The translations under genes and the position numbers were made by a program. Of a stretch of DNA of 12,185 bases, positions 1 through 7,100 are shown piece after piece. The notes below the pieces were generated by a model. That model was not told the origin of the DNA and made no database searches. It saw only the letters and a list, made by a program, of their open reading frames with translations. The stretch lies in the NCBI GenBank assembly GCA_937975735.1, contig CALJUI010000110.1, forward strand, positions 1 through 12,185, in the 5' to 3' direction. This DNA comes from an uncultured Rubrivivax sp. (lineage in GTDB: Bacteria > Pseudomonadota > Gammaproteobacteria > Burkholderiales > Burkholderiaceae_C). Positions within the stretch are counted from its first letter, which is position 1. The number at the start of each line of letters is the position of its first letter.

Positions 1-811
1 GCAGCGGCAGCGCGATCATCAGCGCCAGCACCCGCGGCAGCACCAGCACCTGCATCGGCGCAAGGCCCAGCGTGCGGCTCGCGTCGGTCTCCTCGGTCAG
101 GCGCATCGAGCCGAGCTGCGCGGTGAAGGCCGCGCCCGAGCGGCCGGCGACGATCACCGCGACGATGATCGGCGCGAACTCGCGCGTCGCGCCGATGCCC
201 ACGCCGTCGACGACGAAGATGTTGGCGCCGTACTTCTCGGCCTGCAGGCCGAGCAGGTAGGCCACGACGACGCCGATCAGCGTCGTCACCAGCGCCACCA
301 CCGGGATCGCGGTCAGCCCGGTCTGCTCGATCTGCACCGTCAGCTCGCGCAGTCGCAGCCGGCCGGGGCGCCGCAGCACGTCGACCAGCGCCACGGTGGT
401 CGCGCCGAGGAAGTCGACGTGGCCGCGCAACAGGCCGCCGAGCGCGGCGGCGGCGCGGCCCAGCGCGGCGAGCGGGCCGGGCCGGCTTCGCGCCATCGGC
501 TCGTCGGCGCCGTCGAGATGCTGCCGGACCTGCTCGATCACGCGGGCCTGGACCTCGCCAAAGCCCACCAGGGTCGGCTTGCCGGTGCCGGGCCGGCGCA
601 GCGCGCGCCACAGCACCAGTGCGGATGCGCTGTCGATCTGCTCGAGCGCGCTGCCGTCGATCGTCGCGTCCGGCGGCAGCTCGAGCCCGCGCAGGGCGCG
701 CTCGATCTCGGGCAGCCGAGCGAGCCGCCAGGCGCCGCAGGGGCGCAGGACCGAGCCGCCGGCCTCGGCGCTGACCGTGAACCGGGGCGTCGATGCCGGC
801 GCGGTGCTCAT
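1..811 (-). CDS. MlaE-family lipid ABC transporter permease with N-terminal STAS domain (partial, 3' end outside window)
   Basis: This is the inner-membrane permease of an Mla/MCE-type ABC transporter, a family that moves phospholipid or other hydrophobic molecules between inner and outer membranes. The first 270 residues are visible. Residues about 10-100 look like a STAS domain (IDGSALEQIDSASAL at 51-65, resembling the MlaB core). The MlaE part follows from about residue 112: a hydrophobic segment near 168-188, then the hallmark NIFVVDGVGIGATREFAP at 197-214 and AGRSGAAFTAQLGSMR at 222-237. E. coli has the STAS subunit as a separate protein, MlaB; here it is fused. The ATG at 811 is the natural start because the STAS domain begins just after it. 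No Shine-Dalgarno precedes it. The ATPase and MCE-domain partners would be expected past the left edge but cannot be seen. Confidence 0.93.
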   Translation of the reverse strand, partial: MSTAPASTPRFTVSAEAGGSVLRPCGAWRLARLPEIERALRGLELPPDATIDGSALEQIDSASALVLWRALRRPGTGKPTLVGFGEVQARVIEQVRQHLDGADEPMARSRPGPLAALGRAAAALGGLLRGHVDFLGATTVALVDVLRRPGRLRLRELTVQIEQTGLTAIPVVALVTTLIGVVVAYLLGLQAEKYGANIFVVDGVGIGATREFAPIIVAVIVAGRSGAAFTAQLGSMRLTEETDASRTLGLAPMQVLVLPRVLALMIALPL

Positions 812-825
812 CGGGGCACAGCATA
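812..825 (-). promoter_or_regulatory. Possible -10 element of the MlaE-type gene
   Basis: On the minus strand TATGCT (825-820) matches the sigma-70 -10 consensus TATAAT at four of six positions and ends 8 bases before the ATG at 811. The intervening bases, GTGCCCCG, hold no Shine-Dalgarno. If the hexamer is used, the transcript would start within a base or two of the start codon. No convincing -35 is visible at 16-18 bases. Weak prediction. Confidence 0.3.
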
Positions 826-855
826 CCGGCGCGGGGCGGCCGGACGGTGCGATGA

Positions 856-870
856 TCCGGTGCAACCGGA
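856..870 (+). promoter_or_regulatory. Perfect dyad overlapping the LapA-like gene's Shine-Dalgarno
   Basis: TCCGGT and ACCGGA form a perfect 6-base inverted repeat around the 3-base spacer GCA. The right arm contains the GGA of the Shine-Dalgarno GGAGA (868-872), which sits 4 bases before the ATG at 877. In RNA this would be a 6-bp stem with a tight loop hiding part of the ribosome binding site. In DNA it could be an operator in the 65-bp divergent region. The symmetry is directly visible; either function is inference. Confidence 0.35.
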
Positions 871-876
871 GACGCC

Positions 877-1368
877 ATGAACCTCAGAACCCTCTCGATA
901 GCGCTGGCCCTGTTCCTGCTGGGCGTGTTCACGCTGCTGAACTGGAGCGCCTTCCTCGCCCCGACCACGTTGTCGCTCGGTTTCGCCGAAGTCCAGGCGC
1001 CGCTCGGGCTGATCATGCTCGGCGTCACCGGCGTCGTCAGCGGCCTGTTCCTGGTCTACATCCTGATCCAGCAGGCCAACGTGATCCTCGAGTCGCGCCG
1101 CACCGCGAAGGAGCTCAAGGCGCACCGCGAACTGGCCGACAAGGCCGAGGCCTCGCGCTTCACCGAGATGCGGACCTTCCTCGAAGGCGAGCTGCGGCGT
1201 CTCGAGGCGCAGTCCTCGGCGGGCACGCGAGAGCTCGGCGAGCGCATCGACCGGATGGACCAGGCCTTGCAGGCGCAGCTGGCGGAGTCGACGCGCAGCC
1301 TGTCGGCCTACGTCGGCGAAGTCGAGGACAAGCTCGACCGCGCGCTGCCGACGCCGCCGGGCGGATGA
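877..1368 (+). CDS. LapA-domain (DUF1049) inner-membrane protein with C-terminal coiled coil
   Basis: A 163-residue membrane protein. Two hydrophobic segments (about residues 6-22 and 43-64) are separated by a short polar loop containing NWSAF, the layout of the LapA/DUF1049 domain. After the second segment, residues about 72-157 are strongly charged and rich in Glu, Arg, Ala and Leu with heptad-like spacing, suggesting a cytoplasmic coiled coil. In E. coli, LapA works with LapB in controlling lipopolysaccharide synthesis, but no lapB is seen here and this coiled-coil tail is longer than in E. coli LapA, so the same role should not be assumed. The ATG at 877 has GGAGA 4 bases upstream. It is the first gene of a plus-strand run, and its stop overlaps the next start (ATGA at 1365-1368). 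Confidence 0.85.
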   Translation: MNLRTLSIALALFLLGVFTLLNWSAFLAPTTLSLGFAEVQAPLGLIMLGVTGVVSGLFLVYILIQQANVILESRRTAKELKAHRELADKAEASRFTEMRTFLEGELRRLEAQSSAGTRELGERIDRMDQALQAQLAESTRSLSAYVGEVEDKLDRALPTPPGG

Positions 1369-1970
1369 GCGCCGACGGCCTGCCCTTCAGCCCGGCCGCC
1401 GAACGCAACGCCGCGCCGATCCTCGAGGTGCTGCGCGCACAGCTGCCGGCCGAGGCCGAGGTGCTGGAGATCGCCAGCGGCACCGGCCAGCACGCCGCCC
1501 ACCACGCCGGCGCGCAGCCCGGCTGGCGTTGGCAGCCGACCGAAGCCGATCCGGCGATGCTGCGGGCGATCGCCGCGCGTTGCGCCGGCCTGCCCAACGT
1601 GTGCCCGCCGATCGCGCTCGACGTCCGCAAGGCCTGGCCCGACTCAATGCGGCGCTTTGACGCCGTCTATGTCGCCAACCTGCTGCACATCGCGCCCTGG
1701 CCGGCCTGCGCCGCGCTGATGGCCGGCGCCGCGCCACGGCTGCTGCCCGGCGGCGCGTTGCTGGTCTACGGGCCCTTCCTGATCGACGGCGAGCCGACCG
1801 CGCCGTCCAACCTCGCCTTCGACGCCGACCTGCGCGCACGCGATCCGGCCTGGGGCCTGCGTCGGCTGGCCGACGTCGAGCGCGAGGCGACGGCCGTCGG
1901 GCTGGCGCCGGCGGCGCGCGTGCCGATGCCTGCGAACAACCAGCTGCTGGTCTTTCGCCGCCCGGCGTAA
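1365..1970 (+). CDS. DUF938-family SAM-dependent methyltransferase-like protein
   Basis: A 201-residue protein of the DUF938 (UPF0585) family, class I Rossmann-fold methyltransferase relatives of unknown substrate. Family marks are PFSPAAERNAAPIL at residues 7-20, the SAM-binding loop EIASGTGQH at 35-43, DAVYVANLLHI at 99-109, LLPGG at 126-130, VYGPF at 134-138 and the C-terminal PANNQLLVFRR at 189-199. The length fits a complete family member. The start is the ATG at 1365, which overlaps the stop of the LapA-like gene by four bases, indicating translational coupling; the same frame is open far upstream, but that part resembles nothing in the family. The family assignment is firm. The substrate is unknown, and the neighbouring fatty-acid and TCA genes do not identify it. 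Confidence 0.9.
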   Translation: MSADGLPFSPAAERNAAPILEVLRAQLPAEAEVLEIASGTGQHAAHHAGAQPGWRWQPTEADPAMLRAIAARCAGLPNVCPPIALDVRKAWPDSMRRFDAVYVANLLHIAPWPACAALMAGAAPRLLPGGALLVYGPFLIDGEPTAPSNLAFDADLRARDPAWGLRRLADVEREATAVGLAPAARVPMPANNQLLVFRRPA

Positions 1971-2010
1971 CATGGTCCGCAGGGCCGGCGCAGCGCCGCG
2001 CCCACCCCGT

Positions 2011-2016
2011 GGAGGA
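2011..2016 (+). promoter_or_regulatory. Strong Shine-Dalgarno fixing the fadE start
   Basis: GGAGGA lies 6 bases before the ATG at 2023, an ideal spacing. It selects this ATG over the in-frame upstream ATG at 1972, whose extra 17 residues are Arg/Pro-rich and unlike FadE proteins. Confidence 0.8.
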
Positions 2017-2022
2017 CCGACG

Positions 2023-4158
2023 ATGGCGTTTGCCGACCTCGTGGGCCGCATCGCGATGGGCCCGTTCGCCAAGGCGCTGCCGCCGATGGGCGACACCGAG
2101 CGCGCCGCGCTCGAGGCCGGCACGGTCGGCGTCGAGGGCGAGCTGTTCGCCGGCCGCCCGGACTTCGACGCCTTGCGCGCACGCGGCCCGAATCGATTGA
2201 CCGAGGCCGAGCAGCACTTCCTCGACCACGAGGTGGTCGCGCTGTGCGGCATGCTCGACGACCACCAGATCGACGAGGCGCGCGACCTGCCGCCCGAGGT
2301 CTGGGCCTTCCTGCGCGAGAAGCGCTTCTTCGGCATGATCATCCCGCGCGAGCACGGCGGGCTCGGCTTCGGCCACTTCGCGCACGCGGCCGTAGTCACG
2401 CGCATCGCCACCGTCAACGTCGCGGCCGCGGTCACGGTGATGGTGCCGAACTCGCTCGGCCCGGCCGAGCTGTTGCTGCACTACGGCACCGACGCGCAGA
2501 AGGCGCACTACCTGCCGCGGCTGGCCGACGGCACCGAGCTGCCCTGCTTCGGGCTGACCTCGCCCTATGCGGGCTCCGATGCCGCGTCGATCCCGGACGT
2601 CGGCGTGATCGTCGAGCGCGAGGTCGACGGCCGCACCGTGCGCGGCTTCGAGGTCACGTTCGACAAGCGCTACATCACGCTGGCGCCGGTGGCCACCGTC
2701 GTCGGCCTGGCCTTCCAGGCGATCGACCCGAGCCGGCCCGAAGGCGAACGGGAACTCGGCATCACCTGCGCGCTGATCCCGGTGCCGACCCCGGGCATGG
2801 ACATCGGCCGCCGCCACCACCCGATGAACTCGGCCTTCATGAACGGGCCGATCCGCGGCGCCGACGTCTTCGTGCCGATCGACTGGATCATCGGCGGCGA
2901 GGCGCAGGTCGGGCAGGGCTGGCGCATGCTGATGGAGAGCCTGGCCGCGGGCCGCGCGATCTCGCTGCCGGCGCTGGGCAGCGCGCTGCAGCAGTCCTCG
3001 CTGTTCGTCGTCAACGGCTACGGCCGGATCCGCGAGCAGTTCGGGCTGCCGATCGCCAAGTTCCACGCCGTTGCGGCGCTGATCGCGCGCATGGCGATCG
3101 AGCTCTATGGCAGCGACGCGGCGCGTCGCTACACCGCCGCCGCGCTGGACGCCGGCGAGCGGCCGAGCGTGGCCAGCGCGATCCTGAAGGTTCAGCTGAC
3201 CGAGGCCGGCCGGCGCGCCGTCAACGACGGCATGGACATCCTCGGCGGCAAGGGCATCATCCGCGGCCCGAAGAACCTGCTCGGCGTGGCCTACCGGCAT
3301 GCGCCGATCGCGATCACCGTCGAGGGCGCCAACATCCTGACGCGCGCGCTGATCATCTTCGGCCAGGGCGCGGTGCGCTGCCATCCGCAGGTGCTGGCCG
3401 AGATGCAGGCGGTGCAGGCGCGCGACGCCGGCGCGCTCGGCCGCGCGCTGCTGGCCCACGTCGGCCACGTGCTGGGCAACCTGGCGCGCAGCCTGGGCCG
3501 CGCAGGGGTGCGCGGCACGCCGCCGGCGGACCTGCGCCGGGAAGCGGCCTTGATCGCCCGCCTGTCGGCCCAGTACGCGCTGACCGCCGACCTCGCGATG
3601 GGCCTGCTCGGCGGCAAGCTCAAGCGCATGGAGCTGCTGTCGGCGCGCCTGGGCGACGTGCTGTCGGCGCTGTACCTGGCGGCGGCCTGCCTGTGGCGCT
3701 ACGAGGTCGAGGCCGAGCCGAGGATGCGCCCGATCGCCCGCGCCGCGATCCGCCTGCAGCTGGCCCGCGCCGCCGACATCCTGCGCGAGCTCTACGCCAA
3801 CCTGCCGTCCTGGCCGCTGCGCGCGTTGGCGCCGGTGCTGCTGCGCGGCACACGGCGGCTGAACCCGATGCGCGACCGCGATCTGGTGGCGCTGGCCGAA
3901 GCCCTGCGCACCGAGCCGGTGCTGATCGAGCGGCTGTGCCCCGACGTCGGCACGCCGCGCGCCGGCGGCGTGCTCGACCTGAAGCGCGCGCTGGCGCTGG
4001 CCGAGCCGCTCGGCGACGAGGTCGACACGCTCAACCGCGCGCTGCGCCGGACGCGTTCGCTCGAGGCCGCGGCCGCCGGCGCCCGCGACCCGGCCGCGGC
4101 GCTGGCCTACCTGCGGGCCGCCGACCGGGTGATCCAGGTCGACGACTTCGAGGCATGA
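2023..4158 (+). CDS. fadE: FadE-type acyl-CoA dehydrogenase with C-terminal DUF1974
   Basis: An FAD-dependent acyl-CoA dehydrogenase catalysing the first, trans-2-enoyl-CoA-forming step of fatty-acid beta-oxidation. The 711-residue product follows E. coli FadE closely. Residues about 20-100 match the FadE leader ([27 protein letters not shown]). Then come [16 protein letters not shown] at 101-116, [16 protein letters not shown] at 141-156, the FAD/substrate-loop region [13 protein letters not shown] at 175-187, and [10 protein letters not shown] at 432-441, where Glu434 is the probable catalytic base. The rest, ending VIQVDDFEA, is the FadE-specific DUF1974 region. E. coli FadE (814 residues) has a hydrophobic N-terminal segment absent here, so this enzyme may be soluble or peripheral. 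The start at 2023 is chosen for its GGAGGA. A 52-base gap separates it from the methyltransferase gene, and its stop overlaps fumC. Confidence 0.93.
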   Translation: MAFADLVGRIAMGPFAKALPPMGDTERAALEAGTVGVEGELFAGRPDFDALRARGPNRLTEAEQHFLDHEVVALCGMLDDHQIDEARDLPPEVWAFLREKRFFGMIIPREHGGLGFGHFAHAAVVTRIATVNVAAAVTVMVPNSLGPAELLLHYGTDAQKAHYLPRLADGTELPCFGLTSPYAGSDAASIPDVGVIVEREVDGRTVRGFEVTFDKRYITLAPVATVVGLAFQAIDPSRPEGERELGITCALIPVPTPGMDIGRRHHPMNSAFMNGPIRGADVFVPIDWIIGGEAQVGQGWRMLMESLAAGRAISLPALGSALQQSSLFVVNGYGRIREQFGLPIAKFHAVAALIARMAIELYGSDAARRYTAAALDAGERPSVASAILKVQLTEAGRRAVNDGMDILGGKGIIRGPKNLLGVAYRHAPIAITVEGANILTRALIIFGQGAVRCHPQVLAEMQAVQARDAGALGRALLAHVGHVLGNLARSLGRAGVRGTPPADLRREAALIARLSAQYALTADLAMGLLGGKLKRMELLSARLGDVLSALYLAAACLWRYEVEAEPRMRPIARAAIRLQLARAADILRELYANLPSWPLRALAPVLLRGTRRLNPMRDRDLVALAEALRTEPVLIERLCPDVGTPRAGGVLDLKRALALAEPLGDEVDTLNRALRRTRSLEAAAAGARDPAAALAYLRAADRVIQVDDFEA

Positions 4159-5543
4159 CGATGACCGCCACCCGCACCGAGACCGACAGCATGGGCCCGA
4201 TCGAGGTCCCCGCCGACGCGCTGTGGGGCGCGCAGACCGAGCGCAGCCGGCGCCACTTCGCGATCGGCGAGCAGCGCATGCCGATCGCGCTGGTGCACGC
4301 GCTGGCCGAGGTCAAGCGCGCCGCCGCCGAGGTCAACCGCGACCTCGGGCGACTGCCGGCCGGGCCGGCGCAGGCGATCGCCGACGCCGCCGCGCGGGTC
4401 GCCGCGGGCGAGGTCGACCACGCCTTCCCGCTGTCGGTCTGGCAGACCGGCTCGGGCACGCAGAGCCACATGAACGTCAACGAGGTGATCGCCCGGCTGG
4501 CCACGCAGGCGCTGGGCGAGCGGACTCGCGTGCACCCAAACGACCACGTCAACCTCGGCCAGTCGTCGAACGACGTGTTCCCGACCGCGATGCACGTCGC
4601 CGCCGCGCTCGGCATGCGGCCGCTGCTGGCCGCGCTGGCGACGCTGCGCGATGCACTGCAGGCGCAGGCGGAGGCCTTGGCCGCGGTGGTCAAGATCGGC
4701 CGCACCCATCTGCAGGACGCGACGCCGGTGACGCTGGGGCAGGAGTTCGGCGGCTACGTCGCCCAGCTCGACCAGTGCGCGGGGGCGTTGCGGCGCGCGC
4801 TGCCCGGCGTGCATGCGCTGGCGATCGGCGGCACCGCGGTCGGCACCGGGCTGAACACGCATGCCGAGTTCGGCGCGCGGGTGGCGGCGGCGCTGGCGCG
4901 TCGCCTCGGCGAGCCGTTCACGCCGGCGCCCGACCGCTTCGCCGCGATGGCCGGCCACGAGGCCCTGGTCGAGTTGCACGGCGGCCTGAAGCAGCTCGCC
5001 GTGTCGCTGACGAAGATCGGCAACGACGTCCGGCTGATGGGCAGCGGCCCGCGCGCCGGCCTGGGCGAGCTGCGGCTGCCGGAGAACGAGCCCGGCAGCT
5101 CGATCATGCCGGGCAAGGTCAACCCGACCCAGGTCGAGGCATTGACGATGGTCTGCGCGCAGGTGATGGGGCACGACGTGGCGATCGGCATCGCCGCGTC
5201 GCAGGGGCACTTCGAGCTCAACGTCTACAAGCCGCTGATCGCCTTCGACGTGCTCGACAGCCAGCGCCTGCTCGGCGACGCGATGCGCAGCTTCGCGACG
5301 CACTGCGTGCAGGGTCTGCGGGCCGACACCGCGCGCACGCAGGAACTGCTGCAGCGCTCGCTGATGCTGGTGACCGCGCTGACGCCCCACATCGGCTACG
5401 ACCGCGCCGCAGGGATCGCCAAGCACGCGCACGCCCACGGCCTGAGCCTGCGCGAGGCGGCGCTGGCGGTCGGCGGGATCGGCGCCGAGGACTTCGACCG
5501 CTGGGTCGATCCGCGACGGATGCTCGGCCCCGACGCGGACTGA
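4155..5543 (+). CDS. fumC: Class II fumarate hydratase (fumarase C)
   Basis: An oxygen-stable, iron-free fumarase that interconverts fumarate and L-malate in the TCA cycle; family members are homotetramers. The 462-residue length is close to E. coli FumC (467). Signature segments are [16 protein letters not shown] near residue 16, [17 protein letters not shown] about 96-112, [35 protein letters not shown] with the catalytic-type His185, and the fumarase/aspartase signature [11 protein letters not shown] starting at 314, with Ser315 as the likely catalytic serine. Aspartase and argininosuccinate lyase share the superfamily, but the [14 protein letters not shown] pattern is typical of fumarase. 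The ATG at 4155 overlaps the fadE stop (ATGA), implying coupled translation; a second in-frame ATG at 4161 is possible. No sign of damage. Confidence 0.96.
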   Translation: MTMTATRTETDSMGPIEVPADALWGAQTERSRRHFAIGEQRMPIALVHALAEVKRAAAEVNRDLGRLPAGPAQAIADAAARVAAGEVDHAFPLSVWQTGSGTQSHMNVNEVIARLATQALGERTRVHPNDHVNLGQSSNDVFPTAMHVAAALGMRPLLAALATLRDALQAQAEALAAVVKIGRTHLQDATPVTLGQEFGGYVAQLDQCAGALRRALPGVHALAIGGTAVGTGLNTHAEFGARVAAALARRLGEPFTPAPDRFAAMAGHEALVELHGGLKQLAVSLTKIGNDVRLMGSGPRAGLGELRLPENEPGSSIMPGKVNPTQVEALTMVCAQVMGHDVAIGIAASQGHFELNVYKPLIAFDVLDSQRLLGDAMRSFATHCVQGLRADTARTQELLQRSLMLVTALTPHIGYDRAAGIAKHAHAHGLSLREAALAVGGIGAEDFDRWVDPRRMLGPDAD

Positions 5544-5553
5544 GCGCGACCGG

Positions 5554-6495
5554 TCAGCGCGCGGCCAGCACCTCGGTGCGCGGATGGAAGGCGACCCACG
5601 CGAACCAGTAGGCCATCACCGACGGCAGCGGCGTGCCGTCGGCGTCGAAGGCCATCGCGCTGCGATGCTCGCGGTCGAAGCGGATCCGCAGTGACCGACC
5701 GGCAACGCGGTCGCGCATCTCCCCGCCGGCGCCGTCCGCGCGATCGAGCACGCTGAACGGATAGGCCTTGGCCCGGCCGTCGATCACGACGCCGAGCACC
5801 CAGTCCTTCGGCCCGAAGCGCTCGTCGCGGTGCTGCACGTCGAACATCAGGCGCTGGACCTGCTCGTAGCCGGCGTAGGGGTCGCGCGCGTAGTCGCGTG
5901 CGTGGCCGGTGTCGGTCGACAGCACCACGGTGTCGGGATGCCGCCTGCGCCAGTCGGCCCAGCTCGTGTGGGCCATCGGCAGCGGCATCAGCCGGCGGCC
6001 CTTCAGCGGGCCGGTCACGGCCTGACCGAGGATCTGCGACCACAGCGAATCGGTGGCACGGTCGTACAGCAGCACGTCGCTGTTGTAGAGCAGGCCCGAC
6101 ACGCCGAAGCTCGTGCGCTGCGGCCCGACCCGGCCGTCGAACGCGATGCCGGTGCCGCACAGCGGACAGTAGGACACGAGCACGTCGCGCTCGCCGAAGC
6201 GGTCGTTGACCACCTCGTGCCAGTTCAGGATGCGGATCGGGTAGGCGCGCGCGATGCCTTCGATCGCCAGCCCGAGCACACGATCCCCGGGCTTCAGGCC
6301 GGACCGGTCGGCCGGCACGAAGCGGGGCCGGTCGATCGCCGGAATGCCGTCCTTCGGCGGGCCGCCGCGCTGGATCGCCTCCACCGGCACCAGCGCGCCA
6401 CGCAGGTCGAAGCCGTTGAGCGTGGTGGCGGCCGCCGCGACCGCGAGCAGCGGGCCGAGCACAGCGGCGACGAAGGGGCGAAGGCGCATGCCCAT
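5554..6495 (-). CDS. Exported DUF3179 domain protein
   Basis: A protein of the DUF3179 family, whose function is unknown. With the chosen start it has 313 residues. The N-terminus RLRPFVAAVLGPLLAVAAAA (4-23) looks like a Sec signal peptide cut before TTLNG, so it is probably periplasmic. Family marks are NWHEVVND at 91-98, VSYCPLCGTGIAFDG at 107-121 with a CxxC pair at Cys110/Cys113, and LWSQ at 151-154. The CxxC could bind metal or be redox-active; this is inference. Two stretches, 75-90 and 235-250, repeat the pattern I-x-G-x-A-x-AYP. Alternative starts exist at 6489, 6591 (ATG) and 6594 (TTG); 6495 or 6489 places the signal peptide at the terminus. The upstream site is weak (GGTG 8 bases before). 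It is convergent with fumC, 10 bases apart. Confidence 0.85.
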   Translation of the reverse strand: MGMRLRPFVAAVLGPLLAVAAAATTLNGFDLRGALVPVEAIQRGGPPKDGIPAIDRPRFVPADRSGLKPGDRVLGLAIEGIARAYPIRILNWHEVVNDRFGERDVLVSYCPLCGTGIAFDGRVGPQRTSFGVSGLLYNSDVLLYDRATDSLWSQILGQAVTGPLKGRRLMPLPMAHTSWADWRRRHPDTVVLSTDTGHARDYARDPYAGYEQVQRLMFDVQHRDERFGPKDWVLGVVIDGRAKAYPFSVLDRADGAGGEMRDRVAGRSLRIRFDREHRSAMAFDADGTPLPSVMAYWFAWVAFHPRTEVLAAR

Positions 6496-6581
6496 GCGTC
6501 GGGCACCGGCGCAGGACCTTACGCCAGCACCCTCCGGCGGGCCACGTAGCCGGGTTGGGAATACGGACTTCGCGCCGACCG

Positions 6582-6593
6582 TATGCTTCATCA
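6582..6593 (+). promoter_or_regulatory. Possible -10 element giving a leaderless BamE-like lipoprotein mRNA
   Basis: TATGCT (6582-6587) matches the sigma-70 -10 at four of six positions and lies 6 bases before the ATG at 6594. Those bases, TCATCA, contain no Shine-Dalgarno. Transcription from this hexamer would start at or next to the A of the ATG. The only -35-like sequence, TTGGGA at 6555-6560, is 21 bases away, which is long. The hexamer sits in the 98-base divergent gap to the DUF3179 gene. Confidence 0.35.
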
Positions 6594-7100
6594 ATGATCG
6601 GATCTTCTCGTTTGCTTGCGGTGATGCTGGCTGTCGGTCTGGCGGGCTGCGCGCTGCCGGTGGCCGAACTGCGCCCCGGCATGACGCAGGACGAGGTCCT
6701 GCGCACGATGGGCCCGCCGACCGGCCGCTACCCGATGCCGCAGGGCACGCGGCTGGAGTACGCGTCCGGCCCCTACGGCCGCACGACCTGGATGGTCGAC
6801 CTCGACCAGGACGGCCGCGCGCTGCGCTGGCAGCAGGTGCTGTCGGAGCGGCACCTGGCCGAGGTGCAGGGCCGGCTGCCCGGCATGACGCGCGAGCAGC
6901 TGCTGCGCACGCTGGGCCGCCCGGGCGAGGTCCGGCCCGGCGGCTGGCAGGGCGGGCAGGTCTGGTCCTGGCGCTACGAGACCTACTGGTGCCTGTGGTT
7001 CCAGTCGTCGATCGGCGACGACGGCATCGTGCGCGACGGCGTCTTCAGCCCCGACCCGCTGTGCGACCGCGACGACGACCGGGGCTCGTCGAACGAATGA
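6594..7100 (+). CDS. Outer-membrane lipoprotein with two BamE/SmpA-OmlA-like repeats
   Basis: A 168-residue putative lipoprotein. Residues 1-18 form a lipoprotein signal ending in the lipobox LAGC, with Cys19 as the lipidated residue; Ala at +2 favours outer-membrane sorting. Two copies of a BamE/SmpA-like motif follow: LRPGMTQDEVLRTMGPPTG at 26-44 and RLPGMTREQLLRTLGRPGE at 94-112. BamE itself is a single-domain subunit of the outer-membrane assembly machine. This tandem form is a relative rather than BamE, so the role is unknown. The C-terminus ends in an acidic tail (DRDDDRG). The start is the ATG at 6594 because the signal peptide begins there; a TTG at 6555 in frame would only add an unrelated stretch. 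The stop overlaps the next gene (ATGA, 7097-7100). Confidence 0.85.
   Translation: MIGSSRLLAVMLAVGLAGCALPVAELRPGMTQDEVLRTMGPPTGRYPMPQGTRLEYASGPYGRTTWMVDLDQDGRALRWQQVLSERHLAEVQGRLPGMTREQLLRTLGRPGEVRPGGWQGGQVWSWRYETYWCLWFQSSIGDDGIVRDGVFSPDPLCDRDDDRGSSNE

Noticed and set aside
396..1364. Upstream extension of the methyltransferase frame
   Set aside because: It overlaps the MlaE-type gene on the other strand and the LapA-like gene in another frame, and matches nothing in DUF938 proteins; the ATG at 1365 gives a full-length family member.
1387..3468. 693-residue minus-strand open frame opposite the methyltransferase and fadE
   Set aside because: Composition (Arg, Ala, His, Asp runs) and lack of any recognisable domain mark it as antisense shadow of two well-supported genes.
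2244..4154. Very long open frame continuing upstream of fumC through fadE
   Set aside because: It is the fumC frame read back through fadE. The product is Arg/Pro/Gly-rich low-complexity sequence typical of the wrong frame in very GC-rich DNA, while the FadE frame is a clear family match.
5544..5560. Palindrome GACCGGTC with GCGC flanks between convergent fumC and the DUF3179 gene
   Set aside because: It could be a shared hairpin at the two gene ends, but there is no T tract on either strand and the stem needs a bulge; not enough to call a terminator.
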